This document shows positions 22,501 to 34,500 of a stretch of 64,000 nt of DNA, piece after piece. The DNA comes from Pollenia angustigena (lineage: Eukaryota; Arthropoda; Insecta; Diptera; Polleniidae), in assembly GCA_930367215.1 (NCBI GenBank), contig OV884058.1:107283802-107347801 (forward strand), written 5' to 3'. The position numbers and the translations under genes are program-made. Under the pieces are notes generated by a model, which worked only from the letters and a program-made list of their open reading frames with translations, did not search any database and was not told the DNA's origin. The stretch's first letter is position 1, and each line of letters opens with the position of its first letter.

Positions 22501-25500
22501 TATTGATATTGTGATTGTGGCTATTGTTGGTGGTATTGGTGATATGATTATTGTTATTGTAGTTGCAATTAATCTCATTTATGATATTTAATGATTCTGG
22601 AGGACTATCGCCATTTTTCAAAGTCACTGGTATGGCGGTAACAAGTTGACCTTTTTATTTTATTATTCACATGATTTTTTCCGACAAACGAGCCAATATA
22701 CAATATATTTGTGAAATGAGTTTTTTTTTTTTTTATAAAAAAAAGGGAAAACAACAACGACAACGGTAACGAAAAAACAAGAACAAAAAAAAATCAATGA
22801 TTATACATGGATGAAATAAATGGTTTAAGGAAATAGCAACAAGGTTAATAAATGTATAGAATTAGAATGATTTTTTTAATTCAAAAATGTTTTAGAAACA
22901 TTTACATCACTCTAAATAGTCAATCAAAGAAAACTTACCCATATCTTCTCTTTTATCTGCAGAAGTCATAAAACCATTGGCAGCCACTGCAGCAGCAACT
23001 TCTTGTTGTTCTTTAAGAAAACTTCTATGACGCTCAGCTCTTTCACGACGCCTTCTGAGACCAGGGGTAACACCAGCACCATCACGAGCTAGACAATTAA
23101 AAAAAAAAATTACATATTTGCTTTATCAGATTTTCATATACCTTAACCTCACTTACGTTTCTTTTCTGCAAATACTCCGCCACTAAATTCCGCAGAATTC
23201 GTGGAACTTGAACTATCCTCATCGAAGGCCGGTTGGGAGGGTGTTAAACGCATATGGGTGGGTAAAACTTTATTTAGTGGAGTATTGCCTGTGCTATGAC
23301 GTCGAGATTTTCTACGTTCCGCCGTGTCGGTAGAACTGCGAAAACGTTGAGTCTTACGTAAAGTGTTGTCGGGCAGTCGAGTACCATCCGATTCACCGTC
23401 TTCAAATCTAGGCGAGATAAAATGTTTTCAAAACAAATGTATTAAAAGAGTTTTTTTGTTCAATAATAACTTACTTCAATACTGCTTCATAAAGTTGCAA
23501 TTGATTTAATAAGTCCATATCTGTACCAGGCTTGGACATATAATGTTGTATCACAGATTCCATACCTTGTTGTTCCAACAAATCACTTTCATCGTAAAAA
23601 CTATCTTGATCATTAAGACCCTCTAGGGTTTTATTGATTAAGGAAGCAGCGTATATAACTAATTCCGCATCGGCATTATCGTAGTCTTTCAAAAGTCTGT
23701 AATAAGAAAAGTACATATTAAGCAATCAATTACAAAAAATTAGCTGAATATATGAATGTTTGAAAAATTTCAGTTTAATTTTAAGGGTTTAAAATAACGG
23801 ACATGTTCTGACGATCGTTTAACGCTTAACATATGCTATTCTGTCTTGTTATCGCATAAAAGGCGTTCTGTAAATCGCAATTGCAAAAAGCTTAGCGACT
23901 TTAAATTGCTAAAGCATGCTCAAGGGAACACGAATATTTTTAAGAAACTCTGGCAGATCGCAAGCAAAACCCACGAGTTTCAGAACACCATAAAATAAAT
24001 CTGGCGTTTTGCTATTTCAACCCGTTCGATTGTCAGAGCATGACAGTTTGCAAAGTATATTTATAAAAAATAATAATAATATTTATAAATATACTTTTGC
24101 AGTTAGTATTATTTTTTTGAATAGCACTGGTCTACAAATTTGGAAAAAATTTACTGCAGAAACGAAGTTTGTTTTTTAACGAATCTGTGTGCGCTGAATT
24201 CGAATATGACATAATAATTGAGCTATCACGTCTTGTTCATTTTTTATTGGATGCTGGCTATACAGTAAAACAGAAGCCCACATTGATTGTAAATTTTCAT
24301 AATAGTAGCGTTTAAGCATGTCAGGGACATCGTGTGTTACTGGGGGGTTACCGCGTATTTCGATTCGAAAGAAATAATTTACGAGTTCGAACAATTTGTG
24401 CTGTGTATTACGATTTTCGTACTATTTTATTTGAATGTACGAAAGTTGTTTATACCTTTACGAAAACAAAAAGTCCCTTTCGTAACGGCAACTCTCTATT
24501 ACGAACAAAAAATCCCTTTCGAAACTCCAACTCCGTATTACGAAAACAAGCCTCAGTTATGTAAAAAGCGTTAGGAAATTGTTCGAAAACTATTTTGTTA
24601 GTGACAAAGTGCAAATGACAAAGTTCAAGATTAATAAAAGTGTAAAACAAACAAATTAAACCTAATAAAATTAGATTTGATATGAAATAAATGTTTACAA
24701 ATGGTATAATTGAAAATGTTATAATATTTGTGGTCTTGAAATTTTAACAAAATATTAAAAAAAAAAATTACATTTTCAAAGAAAAAAAAAAAGCAGTATA
24801 AAGTAATGGTTGGCTTTTTCTGTTGACGCTTCAAAACACAGGGAAATACAATAAATTTTTATTAAAAAACACATTTGGGCATTTCCGTCAAAAGATCCAC
24901 CGTGACCGAAAATTTAAAAGTTATTAAAAGCTGATTATTTTACGATATTGTTATAGAGAAATATTTAGATTTTACTATTTTGATAAATTTACTCATAAAT
25001 TTGTTCACTTAGATGAACAATCAGACTGCAAATTTGTGCAAACGTAATTTCTTATGTGTGAGAATGTTTTATTGTATGTTTTCTTTAATATTATCTTCCT
25101 TAAAAGAGGTGATATTTGATAAAAATTGTTCCAAAAGAATTTTCTAACATGGTCTGTAATCTAAGGAAGAGTTCAAAGAGCAATATGCTATTCAGATTAA
25201 CGATAAATTTTTATTTTATTTTGATCATTATTCAGTTAAATTATTACGGAAAAAATTTCACGTTCGAAATGTCACGTATCGACCCAGATTTTGGCTTAAA
25301 AAGAAGAACATACAGAAGATTTTGGAATCAAACCAAGACATTTTAATGTTACATTGCTACATAAAATTCTGAAAGTAGTTTGACTAAAAAATTGTGCGAG
25401 GTTCCGCTGAATTACGCCTTTTTATACATGGCCAAAACCAAAACCGCTACTTCTTTTGCCATTATCTTTGACCTAGAATCGCGCCCTCCATAAACTTTAG

Positions 25501-28500
25501 CATAGATAACAGTGCTTTCTTAGTACTTTAATTTAAGGGTTAAGAAAACGTAAAAATATTTTTTGCTTAAAATGTTATTGCATTTTTGATGCGTACGACT
25601 GTCACGTTCAACACTTTGGAATTACCCATATATAATTTTTTTCACACATGGAATAGTATTTTTTATTTGTTTTGTTGTGGGATATTTTCGTCCATTTTGG
25701 TATTTTAATAGCAGTGCTACCAACTTTTAATCAAATTTCCCATTTGTTTATAAATACAACTCTGTCATCGTTTCGAACGAGTTACGCAGTACGGTTTAAC
25801 TTTCGAATCGGAAATTGCTTTCGAAAAATTTTGCTTTTCGAATCGAAATACGCGGTAGCCCCCCTGATTCAAGCTATTTTTGCTTTGTGTGTAGTGAATA
25901 TTTGGTTGGAAAAAGAGGATATTCAATACCAGAACCATTAAAATATGGATATTTACATTATTTTGGTTTTGCAGGCAGAAACTTGGACAAACCGTGGACA
26001 CCGACAATGTTGTGCGTATTCTTCATTCGCATTTTGACTTTTTTCCAAACAAAAAAAACTAGGCGCAGTGAGCGCGAACAAGAGGAGGGTGCTCACCAAA
26101 ATTTAATAAAAATGTAAAGAATTTATCAAGGATTTTGAGACAAAAGCATGCTGGGAGACTATTGCTGGACTCTAGTACGTGAAACCGAACTAACAAAAAA
26201 CAAACGACGTTCAAATAACGCCATTCACTTCGTTGATTTTTAAATAAACTAGTGATTTTTTATGAAAGAACGAATGAAAAAAATTTTTTTTTTGTGTCTC
26301 GAAAACCTGACGTGATAGAGAAAACCCAATAACAGATTTGAATTCAGGCCGCCCACCAAATTACCCTAGGAAAGATATCTGGTTGCTCCAGTCCAAAACC
26401 TTGTTGGCTAGTGTAATCAGGCATGTTACTTACTTTTTGGGATTTAAAATCGTAAAAAGGTGTTTTGGAAAAAACGGTCTGCTAAGTGGCCGCCGATTGA
26501 AAACTATTTGCTTATTTTTTCCACCATTTTAAACAAAGTTATAACTTTTGTGCTTTTTAAAAAAAAATTAAATCACGATTGTGATTTTAAAATCACAAGT
26601 GATTTGAAATCTTGTGATTTTCACAACATGCCCGAATGAGTCGTTATAGAAAAAAAATATGTTTTTTTTTAAATAAACAATAAAACTGAACAAAATAATT
26701 AAATTCTTAAAAAATTCTATCATAAAAGCATGAAATTAAACATCTTAAATAATATTTCTAAAAGAGAATTCATAAAAATTGTTTCAACAAAGGTAGACTA
26801 ATTGAAACAAAATCTTCGATTCAAATCAATGAAATTTTGTTTTAATTTATGTACTAAAATTTTAAATTTGATATCAATTAAAAAAACAAATTTTTAATAA
26901 AAATTTCCAAAACTCATTGAAAAATTGCAAATTGGCAATTGTAAGAATTTTCATACTATCTGGCAACTTTTTTCACAATAAGAGATTGATTTTTTTCTTT
27001 GCACCCTTAAGGTATGTTACACTTTTTACTTCACTCTTTAACATGCTTAGCAAACTTAAAACGTTAATTTTATTTTAATGAAATTAGCTTAATTCAAACA
27101 ATTTGAAAACTTATTACTCATTCAAAACATTAACACCCTGTCCCACGATGTCACACGTTAACGTTCGCATAGAAAACAACATTTAAAACAAAAACAAATT
27201 TTAGAAATTGTTTTTGTTTTAAATGTAATTTTCTATGCGAACGTTAACGTGTGACATCGTGGGATTGGCTGTAAATCTCAAAACGTTTAAAGATTCAGCC
27301 GACACCTTCCAATAAAAGATGCAAACAATAACAAAATCGATTTAAAAATATTAATAACATAAAACTAGCTTAAGTATTTGTTAAACAATAAAACGAATAA
27401 ATAATAAATTTCAAATACACAAAAGAGATACACACCTCATAATATTTGACCATGGCAATGTGCCTTGTTGTTTGTCCACCGTATGTATGGCACTAACTAA
27501 GACATGGCAATTTGATTCAGCATATTCTACAAATACCAATAACAATTTCAATGCAGTCTTAACCACTGAACGATAATTGGAGGCGATTAATGAATAGAGC
27601 CACTGCATTGTGGGTTCATGTTTCATAACGCCATTCATGCCATCCACATAAAGCATCACCTGGAGTGAGTAAGAAATATATTTAGTTTTTTACTTAGTTA
27701 TTTTAAATTACATACATATAAAAAAAGAGATTTAAATGAATTGAATTAATGGAAATAAATAATAAATTACTATAATTATGGAAGTTTTTTTTTTATTTAA
27801 CATTTAACTTTTAATTATGAAATGATGAATTTATGTTTAACAAAATCTTGTGTGAAAATTATTAAACTTTTTTTAAATACAAAAAAAAAAACTTCATAAT
27901 CTATGAACTGATTGGCAAAGAAAAGATGAGGTTTTTAAGTTGATTTCAAATATTTTTTTTAACGATTGGTTAAGAAAAACACGCAAATGTTTTTTTTTAG
28001 TTTTTATACCCTACACAACTATAAGGAGGGAGGGTATTGTTAGTAACAACAAAAAGTAATGGTCTGAGACCGATTTTCGTCTGTATAACCATCTAAAGCT
28101 TGTGATCAAGGTACGAATAGCAAATTTTCATTACGATTTCGTAAAATTTTGGTACATGGTTCGAATTATTTTGAATTGGGCCATGCATATAAAGCTTGTG
28201 ATTAATGAACAAATCGTAGATTTAAAAAAAAAGTTGAAAGAAATATAGCACGAAAAGAGAACTTCGGCTCAAGGACAAAGGTACAGTTGGCATATATAAA
28301 CCGGTCCATGATTTCACCTAGGAATACGGAGTCATGTTTAGGTGTAAATTAAATAAAAAAAGGTTACGACCTTTACATAATTTGAAAAAATCCTAAGTTC
28401 TCTTTTGGCCCTGAAAGAAAGCCTATTGAAATAACTAAAATAAGCCTTTGGCACGAAAAATCGCCAAAAAAAAAAGTGTTATAATCGTGGCAAAACATTT

Positions 28501-31500
28501 GAAGATAATTTGAAAAAACTTTACATCTAAGCATTATTTGGCTCAAACTGAAATTGTAGAAAACTAGAAGATACCGGGCGTGTGCTACTACGTTTCATCT
28601 TCTCATAGTTCCATTTTTGAAAAAAATTTATAGCTTATGTGTCTATACAAATTGGTATCTGAAATTTCATTAAAATCGGTTCAATTGTTTCGGAGAGGCA
28701 GAAATTGTCCAACTAGCTCCCCTCGTGGTCCTATTTCTTCAAAATTGCATAGCTAATGTGTACATTTAAATAGGGATCTAACTATGTTTGAAATTTCATT
28801 CGATTCTGCTATATAGTTTTTGAGAGGCAGAAATATCCCCCTACCACCCTTCGTTGTCTATATATGTAAATAAGGTTTTTAATTTCAAAAAAATCTGTTA
28901 GATAGTTTTGAAGAGGACGATACTGCCCCTAAACTCCCCTCGTGGTCCAAGTTTTAAAAAAGTTTATAACCTAAAACCATCTTAACAAAATTGTCTTTCT
29001 AATGAATATGGTAGATCGGTCAATATATGGTAGATCGGTCAATGCCTTACCTACAAATGAACTCCCGTAATTGGCATGTAAAGCTTGTGATCAAAAATCG
29101 TGTAGCAATTAAGAAAATCTTAATGAAATTTGGTGATTTTTCAGCCTAAAATCCGAACCAATCCTTGAAATTTCTGGGATTTGGTCCATGATTTTTAGTA
29201 CCCCCTTCTTTTACAATATACATTCTAAATCAGGGGGCTAGTTATGGCAGTCGTGATCGAATACTTTTTCGTTTCGAAAGCAATTTTATTTCAGTCGATA
29301 CTGAACGAATTGAAATTATTTTTTCAGTGTTGTAAAAACTTAAATAAATCCTTTACAACACCAAAAACACAATTTCGATTCGTTCAGTATCGACAGAAAT
29401 AATAAGATATAAAATTGCTTCGAATCGAAAAAGTATTCGAAAACGACTGCCGTAATTAGCCTCCAGTTTTTGACAAGCAAAAATCGCTATTAAAAAAAAA
29501 TATCAAGCACGTTTTATATTCAGGGGTGTTCTGGAAATCGAAAACGTGGAACGCAAAAAGTTTAAACGTCGTTAATAATAAGATTTAATAAGATTTCTGT
29601 AATAAAAGAATTTTATGACTAATATTTCTCTATTAAAGAGAAGTTTATAGCAAAAAAGTGTATTAAAAACAACTTCCAAATTCTTTTTTGCGTTTTCGAT
29701 TTCCAGAACACCCTTAATAAACGACCAGACCAACTTTTGGTTGGACAGGTCCATAACGGATAAAATTACTTAATAAGGCCTATTCTCCAAAATCAATTTA
29801 AGTCACCTAAACCCTAAATTTATGAAAAGAAAATAGACTTCATACAATTTCGAAAAAGTGGCTGTAAAATTGACTTTTGTTGCCATAAAAATCTCTTTAA
29901 CTCGCTTAAACCTCGTCAATTACTGTTTCACAAAATTTTATCTAGCTTCTAAAATATTTAGCATTAATTTTTCTCCATATCAACTTCATAGTAAGTTACG
30001 TATTGTATTGCTTTTGACACCACTGATTGGTAAAACAGCAAATTTCTCATACAAAAACGTACAAAATAAATTTCGCTCTTTCTTTGCTTCAAGTAGTTAA
30101 AACATCAAGAAGCAAAAAAAAAAAAAAAAAATTCGAATATTCAACACACAGTAGAACGTATACGTACACAGAAAAAAATAAAAATTGATTTCAATTAAAA
30201 AATTTGTGATTTTAATTAAAAACTTAATGAAATTTGCACCAGTAAACAAATTAATAGTATCAATTAAACCAGTTAATAGTATTAATTAAACGTTTAATTT
30301 ACTTGATTAAACGTTTAATTCACTTGATTAAATTTTTAATTAAAACTGATTTTGTTTTTGATTAATGCTTTAATTGGTGAAAAATGTTGGAGCATTTTTT
30401 CTGTGTAGGCAGCACAAAAAAGCTATTTTAAAAAAATATATTTAGAAAAGTGGCGTATGCGGCACAAAATAATAATTTTCATTTTCAACTAAATACTATT
30501 CATTTCTAAGTTTGTTATGAACGTTAACAATTATTTACATTTTTCTTCAAGACATATCGTCGGCTTAATATGCAAACCTGCTAAATCCACTTTTTATGTA
30601 AATTGAGATTTTTATGACGTGTGGTAGAGAAAGATAAACCCTGACGACCAGCATGTAGTTTTTCTTCAATTTGAGCCCAACTATATTTTCGTTTTCTTCT
30701 CAAGATGCAAAGAAGTAATACAAAAAGTTTTTTGAAAGGGAGTTAGCAGGTTTGTATATAAGCCGACGATATGTTTTGAAGTAATATAAAAAAATTCTAG
30801 CGGGTATATTTTCAGAAAACGTCATGTACACTTTTTTTGTCGTTTTTCTTTACTACGACTTTTTGTCATATGCGTCAAACCAATAATGAGCTGACGAACT
30901 GGTAAAAACAAGAAATTGTTAAAAGTCACTTTAATGTTAATCTTAATCCCTCTATCAGATTTCTGTTTTATAGCCTTATAGATATTGAACTAGGTTTAAA
31001 ATAAATAATCTTAAGGGTATTATATGGTCGTATTTGACCAGAGCTATACTTTTTTATTTCGTTGTTTTGAAGAGAATTGATAGATCATTGAATATAAATT
31101 AAAAAGTATAAATATTCTCTGTGTTATTGAGTGAATATAGTTAAGAGTTTGTAGTAAAACTAACCTGACCCAATGCACGCAATATATAATTTTGATAGTT
31201 TTGATCAGCACCATTACCAACACGCACCAGACAGTTGAGTCCACCTAATGCCACAAAGGCATGCACAAGATCTTTATCCTCTTGAAAGACTTGTTTAAGA
31301 GAAAATAAGGCACGTCTCAAGTCACTTCCTTCAGCTGAAAGAAGTTTTTCTAAAAGTAAAAATAAAAAAATAAAGAAAATTATCATTCAAAATAAATTTT
31401 AATTAAAATCCAAAAAAAGTTTCTTAAGTAAATATTTACAAAGTTTACCATTTAAATTAACTGCGTTTCTACTACATTTTATTCAAACGATTCCTAGAAC

Positions 31501-34500
31501 TGTCTTAAAATTGAAAATAAATCGTTTTACGTCATCATTCTCGTTGGCTTTGCATTGAAATTTAATTAATCATTTATGTATAAAAAAGTGAAAAAAAACT
31601 ATTACAAAAAAAAAATTAAATAAAATTTAAACGCAAAAAAAAAATAAAAAAAAAAACTATTAAATCATTTCCAAAATATTATTTTGAATGAGATCATTCA
31701 AAAATCACACACATATTTTTAAAAAATTTTGTTTAAAATTAATGAAAACAGCAGTTATAAAAATAACTTAAATGTATTTTTAAAATTACTTTAAAATTTT
31801 GTTTGTTTAAATGTAAACAAATTGAAAAATTATTAAAATCCACTGGCGTTTATGTAGAAATTCTTACAGCCGTATTCATAAAAAAATCATAATTCAGGTT
31901 TTAGATGAATTTTAGTTAAAAAACATTTTAAGCCTAAAAAAGCTTTTTTTTAAATTCGTATTCATAATCAGCATTTTAACTAATAAACGTTTTACCGTCT
32001 TTTTTAATTTGATGGTGGCAACGCTATCTCTTTTATTTGTCACATGAATCATAATGATGTAAAACAGTGGTTATTAATTCATACTCGTATTCGTATCTAA
32101 AATTTTTTTTTGTCGTGTGTGAGAAAAAAATTGTTTTTTATATATGAATAGTTGTCTCTTATATTTAAAAAAATAAAGAGTTCAAACAAAACAAAACAAA
32201 GTGCAATTTAGATGATGATTTTATTGCTGATATCAAAAAGTATTCAAATAACGAGTTTTATTTTATTTGTTTTGATCGTTTACACATCACTAGTTCATAA
32301 TGTACAATTAATAATTTTTTGAGCTTTAATTTGTGAAATTGAAAAATATATTAATAATATACATTTTTCATACATACATATTTTTGAATTTCATTTTATT
32401 TTTAATGTTTAAATACATAATAATATATTGTCTTAAAATTTCTCGCAAAACTGTTCAAAATGACCATAAACACACAGCAAAAAGCAAAAATGTCATTTTA
32501 AAATAGGTTTAAACAAGGGTCGAACCAATTTTAAAATTCGCTTATTTACACAAGGTTTAAAATAGGGTTTTTAAGGTAATATTCGTTTATGAATACAATT
32601 TTAACGATTTATGCTTAAAACAGATTTGAAATGGAGTTTAAAATGTTTATGAATACGGCTGTTAAAATTTATTGGGTGATTTTAAGTATTGGGTGTATAA
32701 CTTAAAATCATTAATACATGGTTTGTGTCTTTAATAACAAACATCTGTCCTTTATTTAAAAACAAAATTATAATTATTATTATTATAACCAGGGAAACCA
32801 GAAATATGCTCTAAAAACACGTTTTATGCGCATTAAATATCCAGTAAAAACTGGAAAATATGCCCTGAAAAATTTTAAAAATATGCCCTCAAAATTAAAA
32901 TTGCTCATTTGAAGACACAATATTCAACAATTTAATAACAAAATCTAAAAAAACCTAAAAAAGGTTAAAATTCATATAAGAGATGTTTGCGCCGAATATT
33001 ATCTAGATATAAACATCCATATGGGGTTTTGTCTTAAAAGGATTTTAGGTACGGCCGATAAATTGTTAAAAATGTTAACATTTAAAGGAAGTTAAAGCTA
33101 TTTATGGATGGGAGCTTTTAGCAAATGTGAAACGATTCAAAAATAATTTAATTTACAGTAAAATATTTTTGGGGCGAATTTATTTTAAATACCATCATAA
33201 TTAGTTGGCTTACTGACACAAAGAGTCTTATTTGGAAAGAAGTTTTAATGAGGAATATGGGCACTTCCACAGAAAATCTCTCTTTTTGTCACGTCACGTC
33301 ACCTAGCAATTATTCTTGTATTTTAGAACCACGTTGTTCAAATTTTTCCTCTCTTTCACTAAATGAAAACCTAGTTGCGCTCTACACCCAAATGCAAAAA
33401 AAGTAAATAATATTTTCATTATTCTTTGAGAAACGATTAAAAATGGTTGGTGACGTTACGTGACAAAAAGTAGACATATCTGTGGAAATACCAATATGTG
33501 AAATTATAGACCGATTCTCACCATTTATACAGACCTCGTCCATATTTGATGTTAAATTCAAACATTCTAGATAAACAGGGAAACCAGAAATATGCTCTAA
33601 AAACACGTTTTATGCGCATTAAATATGCGGTAAAAACTGGAAAATATGCCCTGAAAAATGTTAAAAATATGCCCTAAAAATTAAAATTGCTCACTTGAAG
33701 ACACAATAATCAACAATTTAATAACAAAAACTAAAAAAGGTTAAAATTCATATAAGAGATGTTTGCGCCGAATATAATCTAGATATTAACATCCATATGG
33801 GTTTTTGTCTAAAAGGGATTTTAGGTACGGTCGCTAAATTGTTAACAAATGTTAACATTTAAAAGGAATTTAAAGCTAGTTAAGGATGGGAGCTTTGAGC
33901 AAATGTGAACCGATTCAAAATAATTTAATTTGAAGTAAAATATTTTTGGCACGAATTTAATTTAAATACCATCCTAATTAGATAGCTTGCGGACACAAAG
34001 AGACTAATTTGGATGTGAAATTATAGACCGATTCTCACCATTTGCATAGACTTCGTCCATATTTGATCAAATTATCGTCAAAATTGGAACTTGTACTCTG
34101 CGCACAAGGCTAACATGGACAGACAACCAGCCAGGCGGATGGATGGACATCGTTAGATCACTTTAAAAAGTGATTCTGAGTGAATCGGAATATTAAAAGA
34201 TTGGTCTAGATACAATTCGCATAACATTTATTCTTAATGACAACCTGCTTTGTCTTACAATTTAAGAGCAAAAATAAAATATATATGTCGAAATTATCAA
34301 AGTTATTTTCGGGAATACAAAATTTATTATTAAGATTTTTGTATGACGTGCTAAATTCCCAATTTTTTTATATTTGATAAAAACACTGAAATTTGTTGTT
34401 GAGGGAAAGCTAGCTTCTATGCGCATTTCACTGGTTGCTTAGGCCAGATCATCAGGAAACCTTTTCCAAAGATTTTAGAAAAGCTAGAAATATTATACTA

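Noticed and set aside
25116..25346. Plus-strand 76-codon frame as a gene inside the 24341-25865 element
   Set aside because: No recognisable transposase motif; length and composition fit chance in AT-rich DNA.
31326..31340. Alternative acceptor for Fhos exon III at TTTCAG
   Set aside because: It would break the reading frame with exon II and remove the conserved EKLLS residues.
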